This document shows, piece after piece, positions 11,701 to 19,708 of a stretch of DNA of 64,000 bases. Position numbers and translations under genes: made by a program. The stretch spans positions 248,001-312,000 of the forward strand of contig BPJS01000001.1 in NCBI GenBank assembly GCA_026004735.1, given 5' to 3'. The notes under the pieces were generated by a model that saw only the letters and a list, made by a program, of their open reading frames with translations, made no database searches and was not told where the DNA came from. Every line of letters starts with the position of its first letter. The first letter of the stretch is position 1. Source of the stretch: Isosphaeraceae bacterium. GTDB taxonomy: Bacteria; Planctomycetota; Planctomycetia; Isosphaerales; Isosphaeraceae.

Positions 11701-11710
11701 CCGCCCCTGA
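5738..11710 (+). CDS. Giant exported metallophosphatase/5'-nucleotidase with phytase-like and choice-of-anchor I regions
   Basis: A 1990-residue multidomain protein. Residues 1-40 are Arg-rich and carry the planctomycete anchor-like motif EPLEPRQLLS. Residues 40-400 form a calcineurin-like phosphoesterase (HASDLEGG, LSAGDNY, GNHEFD), and about 430-640 the 5'-nucleotidase C-terminal domain (NLTADANL, SLKNGGGIRDS). From about 690 a choice-of-anchor-I propeller starts (VANEGEPRSDY). It is interrupted at about 945-1320 by an esterase-like phytase domain (FSGLAFEGI, HTDRGPNGE, VEGLAV) and resumes to about 1600 (VTANEGDAREYDALSEE, GPEPEGI). Then follow an Ig-like and a PKD domain (VNWGDGT, 1708-1767) and RTX-like GGDGNDSL repeats (1854-1912). 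The C-terminus is Arg-rich. Likely role: phosphate release from nucleotides or phytate outside the cell. A GAGG lies 12 bases before the ATG. Confidence 0.85.
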   Translation: MRRSLPRASRRSPKPVRALTPRRRAASRLIEPLEPRQLLSYTLQILHASDLEGGVDAIARAANFAAIVDALEDSYPNSITLSAGDNYIPGPFFSAAGDPTLRGPLRSVTGNPQAREDVGRVDAAIMNAIGFDASALGNHEFDAGPATVATIIGPDIRDANGDGTLDDARWLGTQFPYLSANLDFSAEPSLARLATSDLLPNTAFVSPLSDLPAAAAAKKIAPATLIERGGQTIGVIGVTTPLLASISSPGNVRVQNPGAGTNDMAALATILQPIIDQVALHTNKIILVSHLQQFALEQDLAPRLSKVDIILAGGSSTLLADPEDVARGLQPGDSPHGSYPFLTTNADGDPVALVSVGDEYRYVGRLVVTFDSAGVIDPASIDPNVSGAFASTTQTVAALWGTADPFAPGSKGDLVRTLTTAVQNVVTAKDSIRFGRTGVYLNGLRQDVRTQETNLGNLTADANLAAARSIDPTVVVSLKNGGGIRDSIGTIAEIAPGLYQPLPPQANPLSGKQTGEISQLDIENSLRFNNQLSLLTLTADGLRQILEHGVAATRPGATPGQFPQVGGLAFSFDPSRPPGSRVRSAAIVDDQGRILDTLVQNGQTVGNPNRPIRVVTLNFLAAGGDSYPFPSLGSNRVDLGIGEQTALANFLADRFPLGSLNAFAQPDTPPDADTRIQNLAVRADTVLDRPIELAHLATRSLPNGAEIVAHDPLSQRLFVIGGGRFVDVLTFANPAAPQLLFSLDLGASFAGNSVAIHNGLVAVAASNALDPQLPGAVFLFNADGTLLNQLEVGAVPDMLTFTPDGTTILVANEGEPRSDYSFDPEGSVSIIHLAGGPLAATVSTARFDAFIGREAELRAQGIRIYGPGSNAAQDFEPEYITVTPDSARAFVTLQENNAIAELDLSTGQFTRVLPLGTKDHNANRFLLDTFEFSTLPTLGTTAAGQPVPLGGFSGLAFEGINPANGRLKFLTHTDRGPNGEAIGNLRPFLLPNFTPELIRFELDPASRALTITQRIPLKRQDGSPLTGLPNTAISGGTASTPYNDEVPIDLTGNTLPLDPLGADLEGIAIDPADGSLWMVDEYRPAIYHFDPNGTLLNRYVPAGTAFAARQPAGSFGIEALPAVLAQRRQNRGFEAITIHNGKIYAFVQSPLRNPASLANSTLNAMRNIRIVELDPTTQSTRQFLYVMDNPNLGGSTNTRADKIGDAAVLPSGEFLVIERDDDTILDDDFAKVEKKIYRFRLDGATDITPWSSFIDPVSGKSIDQMTPAELAAAGIQPIAKSLHVDLNAIGYNRTEKVEGLAVIDAHTLAVVNDNDFTVAGITIDFTTGRFTPDPDPEPTLLGLIRTASNALDPSDRDGPANSGRIQIAPWPVEGLYMPDALASYQVGNLTYIVTANEGDAREYDALSEEVRVNSLNLDPSRFPNAAALKANAALGRLTVSNVDLDLDGDGDADRLQPLGARSFTIWVRSANGSLTPVFDSGDDFEQITARAVPTLFNSNGTPATFDTRSDNKGPEPEGIVLGTLNGRTYAFIGLERTGGVMVYDVSDPYAPTFVQYINTAGDLAPEGLTFIPASDSPTGAPILLVTNEVSRTLTAYAINAPGGFQTLPNLAGSEGSPITFTVSGSPGLTYSLGPDAPPDASIHPTTGAFSWTPSNGPETQSLTLFATDGTNLWWQTLTASITNAAPVFTSISSPATTIGGAIQGALTSISATFFDPGTLDTHTATVNWGDGTITTASLSAGSLFASHTYSAGGSYTATITLTDSDGASTTQSLTLYITGASLRNGTLEVIGTTGDDNLRIIEDTPATVRVRLPGAFSTPFLSFPKSQITRIIARLGDGNDLATVARRLTTPLLIDAGAGHDVLTAGGGPAILIGGDGNDSLLANSSPAGSLLIGGDGADSLLGSTSSDLLIAGSTDFDTHDDALFAILEHWNASGSLHFLDENTNVYDDNAIDLIRSRAGADLLFINPDTDQVDDLSGRDRIRPTRRRRP

Positions 11711-11784
11711 CAATCCCCCGCCCGCTCAACCCAACTCCGCCCGGCATCCCAACCGCCGTCGCCCACCCACCCCCCAAGCCCACT

Positions 11785-11813
11785 GGCCGGCCGGCACAAC
11801 CTGCCGGCCGGCC
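11785..11813. terminator. 12-bp hairpin between convergent genes
   Basis: GGCCGGCCGGCA (11785-11796), loop CAACC, and TGCCGGCCGGCC (11802-11813) form a perfect 12-bp stem. It lies between the stop codons of the giant phosphatase gene (+) and the MFS gene (-), so it can act in both directions. There is no T-run on either side. Confidence 0.55.
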
Positions 11814-11879
11814 CCCATGGGGCCGCCGCCACCTCCGGACCGGGCTTCCGCATGACCGCGACAGGCCCAAGCACGCGCG

Positions 11880-13253
11880 TCACGCCGGCTCGGGCAGCGC
11901 CTCGTCGGCCACAATCCGGCCCCCAACCGCTGCCGCCCTCCGCCCAATCCCCAAATTGACGATGATCAACGCCGAGACCAGCATCGACGCACCCAAAAAC
12001 CACAGCCCATACCGATACTCTTGCGTCGCCTGCTTCACAAACCCCAACACGCTCGGACCCACCCATCCGCCTAGGTTCCCAAACGAGTTGATCATCCCGA
12101 TCGACGCCGCCGCCGCGCTCTCGGTCATCAACAGGCTCGGCAACGCCCAAAACGCCGGCAAATACGCCTTCAACCCCGTCATCGCCACCGTGAACAACCC
12201 CACCGTCACCGCCACCTGACCCTGGCTCGCCGGCGCCAAAAACAACGCCAGTGCCCCCATCACAATCGGCAACGCCGCATGCCACCGCCGCTCCCGCGTC
12301 CGATCACTACTCCATCCTATGAACAACTGTCCAATCAACGACCCAATCGGCGGTATGATGATCAGATACGCCACCTTCTTCACGTCCAGCCCATACCAAT
12401 CCTGCAAAATCGACGCCATATACAGCTCGACCCCATAATTACCCGTCACCACGAAAAAGTACGCCGCCGCCAGCGCCAGCACCTTCGGATGCTTCAGCGC
12501 CCCTAAGACCCCCATGTGCCCAGACCGCGCCTTCTGCTCCGCACGCTCCCGCTCCAGCTCCCCCTCCAGCGCCGTTCGCTCCTCCTCGCTCAGCCACCCC
12601 GCGTGCCGTGGCCGGTCGGTCAACGTCGCCAGCACCACGATCCCCAGCACCACCGCCGGTATCCCCCACACAATAAACACCCACTGCCACCCCACCAGCC
12701 CCAGCACCGGCGGCCGGTCCCCCACCCCAATCCCCATGAACACCTCCGACAACGGCGGCGCCACCATCTGCGCAATCGGCGTCCCAATCAAAAACCACGC
12801 CAACGCCCGCGTCCGGTCCCGGCTCGGGAACCAGTGGGTCAAATAAACAATCACCCCCGGAAAAAACCCCGCCTCCGCCAGCCCCAACAAAAACCGCACC
12901 GTGTAAAACTGCCACGGCTCCCGCACAAACGCCGTCAACGCCGCAATCACACCCCACGTCACCATGATCCGGCAGATCCACTTCCGCGCGCTCCACCGCT
13001 CCACCAGCAACGTCCCCGGAATCTCCAACAACAAATACCCCAAAAAGAAAATCCCCATCCCAAACCCAAACACCGACTCCGTGAATCCCTGCGGCTCCAA
13101 ATCCTTCTGCATGTTCAGCTTCGCAAACCCGACATTCACTCGGTCGATATACGCAATCACATAACAGAGAAACAGCAGCGGCAGCAGCCGCCAGTACGCC
13201 TTCCGCACCGCACGATCCAACGCCCGCTCGCGCACCGTTTCAGAGAGATCCAT
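11880..13253 (-). CDS. MFS transporter, anion:cation symporter (ACS) type
   Basis: A 457-residue membrane protein with about twelve helices. The first helix block ends in CYVIAYIDRVNVGFA, the typical ACS-family signature (tartrate, hexuronate and phthalate transporters). It is followed by FGFGMGIFFLGYLLLEIPG and the motif LGLAEAGFFPGVIVYL. The large loop between helices 6 and 7 is charged (EEERTALEGELERERAEQKAR). Substrates of this family are organic acids or sugar acids, taken up with protons; the sequence does not say which. It stands alone, converging with the giant phosphatase gene and separated from the next gene by about 560 bases. Confidence 0.9.
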   Translation of the reverse strand: MDLSETVRERALDRAVRKAYWRLLPLLFLCYVIAYIDRVNVGFAKLNMQKDLEPQGFTESVFGFGMGIFFLGYLLLEIPGTLLVERWSARKWICRIMVTWGVIAALTAFVREPWQFYTVRFLLGLAEAGFFPGVIVYLTHWFPSRDRTRALAWFLIGTPIAQMVAPPLSEVFMGIGVGDRPPVLGLVGWQWVFIVWGIPAVVLGIVVLATLTDRPRHAGWLSEEERTALEGELERERAEQKARSGHMGVLGALKHPKVLALAAAYFFVVTGNYGVELYMASILQDWYGLDVKKVAYLIIIPPIGSLIGQLFIGWSSDRTRERRWHAALPIVMGALALFLAPASQGQVAVTVGLFTVAMTGLKAYLPAFWALPSLLMTESAAAASIGMINSFGNLGGWVGPSVLGFVKQATQEYRYGLWFLGASMLVSALIIVNLGIGRRAAAVGGRIVADEALPEPA

Positions 13254-13819
13254 CAGACGCCTCGCTCCCCTTTCTCAGCCATCCCCACGCCACCCGCCCG
13301 CCAACTCCCGCAGAGCAGGGCAGGGGAGGGCCGTTCACCCCCTCCCACAAACCTCCAGCACCCGCTTTCCCCCGTCACAAACCGCCAGACCCGCGACCCC
13401 ACCCCCCACACTCACCCCTGCTCGCTTCCGCGGGCAAACCCCACACGACCCCCGCTCCACGACCCCCAGGCCATTCCCCCACGTCGCTTCAGAATGGCAC
13501 ACCACCACCCCCACCGCCAGAGGTCCGCTCTCCCCCCCTTTACGCAAACCCCTCACCGCGGCTCATCCCGAGCTTGCCCTCGTACCGGTCTGCCCGCCCT
13601 GCCGTCGGTCCCCTGGGCTTTGCGGTTTTCTCTTGTGCGCCCACCCCGCCGCCGGCACACTCTGACGTTTTGTCGCCCGCCAACCCACGCCTCCACCAGA
13701 CCCCGCCCCCCTCACACCCAGCCGCCCCCCCGCCCCCAAACCTCGGCCAACATTCCATGCGTTCGACCGAACAACCTCCGCCAACTCAGTCCCCACCAAA
13801 GCCCCCAGGACCCCGCCCC
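13254..13819. other. Non-coding stretch between the MFS and cold-shock genes
   Basis: No gene could be supported. The stretch is the divergent control region for the MFS gene (-) and the cold-shock/DUF1294 gene (+). Part of it, about 13560-13680, is less C-biased than its surroundings, but no riboswitch, tRNA or promoter could be named. Confidence 0.4.
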
Positions 13820-14380
13820 ATGCCCTCCGGCGTGGTCATCTCCTTCGACGACCGCCACGGCATCGGCTTCATCCGATCCCGACGCTTCCGCGAGGATGTC
13901 TTCGTCCACGCCTGCACCGTCGAGGGCGGCCAGCCACTCCGCCCCGGCGACCGCGTCCGCTTCCAGGCCGCCCCCTCCGCCTCCGGCCTCCGCGCCATCC
14001 ACGTCCAACCCCAGCCCCGCCTCCTGGCTCCCTGGACCATCGTCGCCCTGCTCGCCCTGACCGCCCTCGCCGGCACCCTCGCCGCCTACCACCTGGCTCA
14101 CTGGCCCTGGTTCTGGTCCTGGCTGGCCGGCGCCAACCTCGCCACCCTTGCCGCCCTCGGCCTCCAACGCCGCCGCGCCCTGCTCGGCGCCGCCCCTCTG
14201 GCCGACCGCCTCGAACTGCTCCTGGCCCTACTCGGAGGCAGCCCCACCGCCTTGCTCGCCCCAACCTGGCTCCGACCGGCCCCCAATTCGACCTCCTTCC
14301 GCCGCGCCCTGGCCGCCGTCGGCCTGCTCCACACCCTCGCCCTCGCTCTCACTCTGGCCTCTGGCCTGCCCATCCCCTAA
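13820..14380 (+). CDS. Cold-shock-domain / DUF1294 membrane protein
   Basis: A 186-residue fusion. Residues 1-65 are a cold-shock domain with an RNP1-like HGIGFIRSRRF and RNP2-like EDVFVHAC, ending in HVQPQP. It is followed by two hydrophobic helices (WTIVALLALTALAG, and a second Trp-rich one) and a DUF1294 region (ELLLALLGGSPTALLA) with a final helix. The CSD-DUF1294 fusion is a known arrangement; it probably tethers nucleic-acid binding to the inner membrane, but its function is not established. The start at 13820 is preferred because AGGA lies nine bases upstream; an in-frame ATG at 13757 would add 21 proline-rich residues. The CPBP gene follows after 37 bases. Confidence 0.85.
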   Translation: MPSGVVISFDDRHGIGFIRSRRFREDVFVHACTVEGGQPLRPGDRVRFQAAPSASGLRAIHVQPQPRLLAPWTIVALLALTALAGTLAAYHLAHWPWFWSWLAGANLATLAALGLQRRRALLGAAPLADRLELLLALLGGSPTALLAPTWLRPAPNSTSFRRALAAVGLLHTLALALTLASGLPIP

Positions 14381-14417
14381 ACCCCACATCCAACGACCTC
14401 CCCCCATCCCCGGCTCG

Positions 14418-15029
14418 ATGGACGAACCAGCTCCCCGTCAACCCATCTCCCTCACCGCCCGCCTGGCCGTCCTCGCCTTCTACGCCGCCCTGACCGCCCT
14501 CGCCTCCTTCCTGGCCCGCCTCGCCCACCTCCACCCCTGGTCCAATATCCACCTTCACCCCCACGCCCTTGCCCTCGGGCTCCTGACCGCCTCCCCCCTG
14601 GCCGCCTGGCTCGTCCTCGTCCTGACCCTCAACGGCTTCGGCTTCGGACACCTCCGCCGCGCCACCCTCGACCTCCTACGACCCTTCTTCTCCAGCCTCA
14701 CCACCCTCGACCTCCTGTCCCTCTCCCTCCTGGCCGGCTTCGTCGAAGAGCTGCTCTTCCGCGGCGTCCTCCAACCCTGGGCCGCCTCCCGCTGGGGTCT
14801 GCCTACCGCCCTGCTCGCAACAAACCTCCTCTTCGCCGCCGCCCACGCCCTCACACCCTCCTACGCCGCCGTCGCCTTCCTCATCGGCTCCTACCTCGGC
14901 GCTGCCTCCGCCCTGACCGGCAACCTCGCCATCCCCATCATCGCCCACGCCGCCTACGACGCCCTCGCCCTCGCCGCCCTTCGGCGCACACCCCAAAATC
15001 TCGACTTGCCAGACCCCACCCGACCATGA
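14418..15029 (+). CDS. CPBP-family intramembrane metalloprotease
   Basis: A 203-residue membrane protein of the CPBP (CAAX protease/bacteriocin-processing, ABI) family. The three conserved blocks are present: the double glutamate in AGFVEELLFRGVL, the histidine in NLLFAAAHAL, and the last histidine in IPIIAHAAYDAL. These residues form the metal-dependent intramembrane active site. Members process prenylated or membrane peptides; substrates here are unknown. The ATG at 14418 (MDEPAPRQPISL) leaves a short cytoplasmic N-terminus before the first helix, so the open frame further upstream was ignored. It probably shares a transcript with the preceding cold-shock/DUF1294 gene. Confidence 0.9.
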   Translation: MDEPAPRQPISLTARLAVLAFYAALTALASFLARLAHLHPWSNIHLHPHALALGLLTASPLAAWLVLVLTLNGFGFGHLRRATLDLLRPFFSSLTTLDLLSLSLLAGFVEELLFRGVLQPWAASRWGLPTALLATNLLFAAAHALTPSYAAVAFLIGSYLGAASALTGNLAIPIIAHAAYDALALAALRRTPQNLDLPDPTRP

Positions 15030-15153
15030 CAGACTCATGCGGGACTCTCACGTCGTTTCCTCACTCCTCGTCCCATCCCATCACGCATGCGCACACTCCC
15101 GCCCCCGCCCACCCCGGGCCTGCGGCACCCGTCCGTTATGGAGGGTCCTTCAC

Positions 15154-17181
15154 ATGTTCACGCCCTCACACCCTGAACCCCACCGCCGCCCCCTCGTCCG
15201 CCGCCCCCAGACCGAACCCCTCGAACCCCGCCACCTGCTCGTCTCCTTCCTCACCATCCCCGGCTCCGGCTCCCTCCAATACCTGGCCCTGGCCGACGAC
15301 ACCTCCTTCCAGATCCTCCGCTCCGGCGACCTCCACGGACCGATCTTCGCCGGCGAACACTCCCCCGGCGACGCCGGCCTCTTCGTCCGCCCCCAACGCC
15401 CCGACGGCTCCCCCGGCCCCGTCGTCGGCATCGACGTCGTCGGTCGCCGCGCCCTCGGCTGGCGCACCACCGCCGCCGCCACCACCGCCGCTCCCTGGTT
15501 CCCCATCCTCCACCGCCTCGACCCCGACGGCCTCGGCGCCCTGCTCATCGCCGACAACCGCAACGACGCCAACACCGACGGCCTCGTCTACCTCCTCGTC
15601 CATCACGTCCGCTACGCCCCAGGCACCGACGCCTTCCGCGTCGACGCCACCCTCATCAACCTCGCCGACTCCCCCCTCACCCTCGACGCCTTCGCCGCCG
15701 CCGACCTCTACCTCGACGACCGCAACCCCGCCAACGACTTCAACCCCATCAACGACGACTTCGGCTTCGGCTGGCACGACCCCACCACCGGCGCCATCGG
15801 CGGCACCGACTTCCTCGGTACCTCCCACTTCGCCGTCGCACCCAACCCCGAGACCCTCGTCCAACCCACCCACTTCCAAGCCGGTCACTACGCCACCATC
15901 TGGCGCACCATCGCCTCCGGCAACTCCCTGTCCAACTCCGTCCTCACCCCCACCCTCACCCCCCCCTCCCTCGACGACCCCAACCTCGTCAACAACGCCG
16001 CCGCCCTCCAGTGGGCCAACCAGACCATCCCCCCCGGCGGCTCCCTCCTCCTCTCCTACTCCTGGTCCTTCTCCTCACCGGCCACCAGTCCCCCCGCGAC
16101 TCCCCCGTCCCTGACCACCTTCCCCATCCAAGCCACCGCCGGCTCCCCCCTCCACGCCCCCATCGCCCGCATCGAGCCATCGACTCTCCCCACCACCCCC
16201 GCCGACTACCTCGCCACCATCTCCTGGGGCGACGGCTCCCCACCCACCCTCGCCTCCATCGTCCCCGACCCCAACGGACCCGGCTTCCTCGTCACCGCCC
16301 CCCACACCTATTCCAGGCCCGGCCTCTTCCCCGTCACCATCACCCTCATCGGCCCCGAAGCCGCCACCTCCTCGGTTCGCACCACCGCCACCATCGCCAA
16401 CCCCATCTCCAACCCGCCGCCACCACCCCCCACCCCAGGCTCCCTGACCATCTCCGGCCAGCTCGACCCCAACTCCGACCTCGGTCCCTCCAACTCCGAC
16501 GCCATCACCAGCAACCCCTCGCCCCGCTTCCTCGGCCACGCCACCCCCAACGCCTCCATCACCCTCCAAGCCACCCACCTGGCCAGCTCCTTCTCCGCCT
16601 CCTTCTCCACCACCGCCACCGCCGACGGCTCCTGGTCCCTCCAAATCCCCTCCCCTCTGCCCGACGGCCCCTACACGATCATCGCCAAGGCCCAACTCAA
16701 CCAACTCTCCACCCAGACCACCCTCCTCGACCCCACCAAACCCCTCGTCATCGACACCCAAGGCCCACGCATCTCCTCCCTCAGCGTCAACCGCCGCACC
16801 GGCCGCCTCGTCATCTCCTTCGACGACCCCGGCTCCACCCTCGACACCTCCTCCCTCTCCCTCCCCAATACCTTCCAACTCTCCCGCCGCATCCGCCGCA
16901 TCCACCGCCCCATCCCCCTCCGACTCGCCCAATCCTCACCCTCCCGGGTCATCCTCGCCACCCGCCCCTTCCCGCTTGGCGCCTCCTACACCTTCATGAT
17001 CCTCCCCACCATCCACGACCTCGCCGGCAACCCCCTCGACGGCGCCTTCAACGGCCGCTTCCCCTCCGGCTCCGGCCAGCCCGGCTCCCCCTTCATCGCC
17101 TCCCTCCAAGCCAACCGCGCCAACCTCCTCGCCGTCCGTCCCTCCTCCCCCTTCCAACCCCTCCGCCCCCGCCGCCGCTAA
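15154..17181 (+). CDS. Exported LEPRxLL-motif protein with PKD and Ig-like domains
   Basis: A 675-residue surface protein. Residues 1-30 are basic and contain TEPLEPRHLLVSF, the same motif as in the giant gene at 5738. Residues 40-320 form a domain rich in Asp and Asn, with EDDRNPANDFN-like segments, that I do not recognise. A PKD-like domain follows (TISWGDGSPP), then a proline hinge ([10 protein letters not shown]) and a bacterial Ig-like domain (NSDAITSNPSPRFLG to LVIDTQGPRI). The last part looks like a second Ig-like fold (VISFDDPGSTLD, GASYTFMI). The tail is FQPLRPRRR. The start was set at 15154 because GGAGGG lies eight bases before it. No enzymatic motif was seen. Confidence 0.75.
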   Translation: MFTPSHPEPHRRPLVRRPQTEPLEPRHLLVSFLTIPGSGSLQYLALADDTSFQILRSGDLHGPIFAGEHSPGDAGLFVRPQRPDGSPGPVVGIDVVGRRALGWRTTAAATTAAPWFPILHRLDPDGLGALLIADNRNDANTDGLVYLLVHHVRYAPGTDAFRVDATLINLADSPLTLDAFAAADLYLDDRNPANDFNPINDDFGFGWHDPTTGAIGGTDFLGTSHFAVAPNPETLVQPTHFQAGHYATIWRTIASGNSLSNSVLTPTLTPPSLDDPNLVNNAAALQWANQTIPPGGSLLLSYSWSFSSPATSPPATPPSLTTFPIQATAGSPLHAPIARIEPSTLPTTPADYLATISWGDGSPPTLASIVPDPNGPGFLVTAPHTYSRPGLFPVTITLIGPEAATSSVRTTATIANPISNPPPPPPTPGSLTISGQLDPNSDLGPSNSDAITSNPSPRFLGHATPNASITLQATHLASSFSASFSTTATADGSWSLQIPSPLPDGPYTIIAKAQLNQLSTQTTLLDPTKPLVIDTQGPRISSLSVNRRTGRLVISFDDPGSTLDTSSLSLPNTFQLSRRIRRIHRPIPLRLAQSSPSRVILATRPFPLGASYTFMILPTIHDLAGNPLDGAFNGRFPSGSGQPGSPFIASLQANRANLLAVRPSSPFQPLRPRRR

Positions 17182-17392
17182 GCTCTCGGGTCAACATCCC
17201 TCAACCCTTCGGCAGCCCCCGTCGCCGATACGATCGCCCGCTTCCCCGCAACCCCTCTTGCGGCCCGTGTTGCTTCTTTGCAACATGCTGCTGCCTCCAC
17301 GCATCATTCCGTTCGGACTCCATCCTCGCAACGTAAGATGCATGGCGGCGTTGAACGTCTCGCGTCGCTTGTAACGGAGTCCAAGGACGCTC

Positions 17393-17938
17393 ATGGGTCT
17401 ACTTCCTCTGCAACGGGGTCTACGTCACTACTCCCTCCACGGCGAGTTGCCCAACACCCCTTTCTGGAACCGCCTCGAAGCCCGCCGCGACCTCAACCCC
17501 ACGCCCTTCGAACGCAACCACCCCGCCCTCGCCGGGCTGTTCGAAAAGGCCGAAGTCCCCGGCCTCATGCCCGATACCCCCTACTGGAACAACCTCCGCC
17601 AACGCTACGAGATCAACCCGGCTCGCTTCAAACACTACCACCCCTTCCTCGGCCGTCTCATCGAACGCGACGATCGGGTCCGCGACTCCCTCCAAAACCC
17701 CCCCTCTCCACCACCTCCCCCCATCACCCCGCCACCACCAGTCATCCAACCCCCAGCCGGCGGCGGCAGTTCGGGCGGATCGGTCAACCCACCCGGCGGC
17801 GGCGGCGGCAGCACCATCATCCCCGAACCCTCCAGCGCCCTGCTCTTCGCCATCGGCCTGCTCGGCTGCGCTCTGCTCGCCGGTCGCCGCCGTAAAGCCC
17901 TCAACCGCCAGATCCCCAGCCCCACCCCCACCCCCTGA
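17393..17938 (+). CDS. PEP-CTERM protein with duplicated TPxWN motif and no signal peptide
   Basis: A 181-residue protein. The C-terminus is a clear PEP-CTERM sorting signal: IIPEPSSALLFAIG, a hydrophobic helix, then AGRRRKA. Before it is a Pro/Gly linker. The N-terminal half holds two copies of a motif of about 36 residues, LPNTPFWNRLEAR...NPTPF...HPALAGLFE and MPDTPYWNNLRQR...NPARF...HPFLGRLIE. No hydrophobic signal sequence precedes them. An in-frame TAA at 17372-17374 excludes a longer N-terminus, and AAGGA stands five bases before the ATG. PEP-CTERM proteins are normally exported and sorted by exosortase, so the missing signal is odd. The repeat was not recognised. Confidence 0.7.
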   Translation: MGLLPLQRGLRHYSLHGELPNTPFWNRLEARRDLNPTPFERNHPALAGLFEKAEVPGLMPDTPYWNNLRQRYEINPARFKHYHPFLGRLIERDDRVRDSLQNPPSPPPPPITPPPPVIQPPAGGGSSGGSVNPPGGGGGSTIIPEPSSALLFAIGLLGCALLAGRRRKALNRQIPSPTPTP

Positions 17939-18282
17939 CACGTCCAGGCACCCCTCTTCCTCCTCCACCACCCCCTCGCCCCCTGAACCTCTGGCCCGAC
18001 CCCGAAGCGGGCGCCCCCCGCCGCACGCCGCCTGGACGACCGCCCCTCCCGCGATCAGCCCGCACGGGCCATACGCCTGGCCCGACTGCCCCACAATCGC
18101 CACCGGCCGCTCCACCCCCAAACACGACGGCTGCCGTCTCGTCGAGCGCCGCCGCCCGCCCCACGCCGCGCTATCCTGTACGGCTTTCTCCGACGAGCAA
18201 CCCGACCGCCCCGCCCCAACAGCGGCCCCGCCTATAATGGGCCTTCGCGTCCGCACCTCTCCCCCCACGCGAGTCCCACGCC
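17939..18282. other. Intergenic stretch before the methanethiol oxidase gene
   Basis: No gene could be supported in these 344 bases. The last 50 bases hold a TATAAT box (listed separately); the remainder is C-rich without a clear hairpin. Confidence 0.4.
18233..18238 (+). promoter_or_regulatory. TATAAT -10 box for the methanethiol oxidase gene
   Basis: A perfect TATAAT lies 45 bases before the ATG at 18283, in otherwise very C-rich DNA. There is no TTGACA-like hexamer at 17 bases distance (CCCGCC is found there). The box is the main reason for the call. Confidence 0.45.
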
Positions 18283-19708
18283 ATGAACCGCCGCCGCTTC
18301 CTCGCTGCCCACGCCGCCGCCCTCCTGCCTGGCTCTCTCCTCCGCCGCCAGCAGCCCGGCCCCCGCGTCGGCTTTGCCTCTCCCGCGGAGGCAATGAAGG
18401 CCCCCCGCGAAACCCGCCTCTTCACCGTCTGCCTCCCCTCCGGCCCCAGCGCCGACTCCCGCCCCGACTACTTGGCCGTCATCGACGCCGACCCCGCCTC
18501 GCCCACCTACTCGAGCGTCACCCGCCGCGTCCCCATGCCCTCTCCCGGCGACGAACTCCATCACTTCGGCTGGAATCTCTGCTCCTCCTGCCACTCCGAC
18601 CTCGCCGCCGAGGCCGTTCGCCGCTACCTCATCCTCCCCGGCCTCAAATCCTCCAACATCCACATCCTCGACGCCGCCGACCCCAACGCACCCCGCCTCC
18701 TCAAAACCATCCCCGGCGCCGAGATCAAGAAGTCGCTCAACCTCTCCGCACCCCACACCGTCCACTGCCTGCCCGACGGCCACATCCTGATCTCCATGCT
18801 CGGCGACGCCCACGGCAACGCACCCGGCGGCTTCCTCCTGCTCGACCCCGCCTTCCAAATCGCCGGCCGCTGGGAACGCGACTCCGCCGGCATGACCTAC
18901 AACTACGACTTCTGGTACCAGCCCCGCCACAACGTCCTGGTCTCCTCCGAGTGGGCCGCTCCCAACACCTTCTGGACCGGCTTCAACCCCAACGACGTCG
19001 CCGCCGGCAAATACGGCTCCCGCCTGCACTTCTGGGACTGGTCCGACCGCCGCATCGCCCAGTCGATCGACCTCGGCGACAAGGGCCTCATCCCCCTCGA
19101 GGTCCGCTTCGCACACGACCCCGACAAACCCCACGGCTTCGTCGGCGCAGCCCTCTCCAGCGTCATCTGGCACTTCTACAAGCACGGCGACGCCTGGAAG
19201 GCCGAACCGGTCCACACCGTCGAACCCCTCACTCCCCCCTCCGGCGGCGACCCCATCCCCGGCCTCATCACCGACATCGTCCTCTCCATGGACGACCGCT
19301 TCCTCTACCTCTCCAACTGGCTCCACGGCGACATCCGCCAGCTCGACGTCTCCGACCCGTCGAACCCCCGCCTCGCCGGCCAACTCTGGGTCGGCGGACT
19401 GCTCGGCAAGGCCCCCAAGGATGACAAGTTCCCCCTCCGCGGCGGACCCCAGATGCTCCAGCTCTCCCTCGACGGCAAACGCCTCTACGTCACCAACTCC
19501 CTCCTCAGCCGCTGGGACGACCAGTTTTACCCCGACCTCGCCACCCAGGGCTCCCACCTCATCCAAATCGACTGCAACACCGAGTCCGGCGGCCTGACGC
19601 TCAACAAGGCTTTCTTCGTCGACTTCGGCGCCGAGCCGTCCGGCCCAGCCCGCGCCCACGAGATCCGTTACCCCCGGCGGCGACTGCACCTCCGACATCT
19701 TCACCTGA
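18283..19708 (+). pseudogene. Methanethiol oxidase / selenium-binding protein (SBP56), frameshift near the end
   Basis: About 474 residues of the SBP56 family, whose bacterial members oxidise methanethiol to formaldehyde, H2S and H2O2. Visible marks are the metal/selenium-site GWNLCSSCHSD, SAPHTVHCLPDG, YNYDFWYQP, SSEWAAPNTFW, LSMDDRFLYLSNWLHGD and DFGAEPSGPARAHEIRYP. After RYP the family ends with GGDCTSDI-type residues. Here the C-run at 19671-19675 has one base too many; removing one C gives GGDCTSDIFT and a stop at 19708. Left as written, the frame runs on to 19887 in nonsense sequence. The N-terminus (MNRRRFLAAHAAALLPG) looks like a twin-arginine-type signal. Sequencing error is more likely than true decay because only the last ten residues are affected. 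Confidence 0.85.

Noticed and set aside
13540-13690. Possible structured RNA between the MFS and cold-shock genes
   Set aside because: Composition differs from its surroundings, but no known riboswitch or RNA core could be matched by eye.
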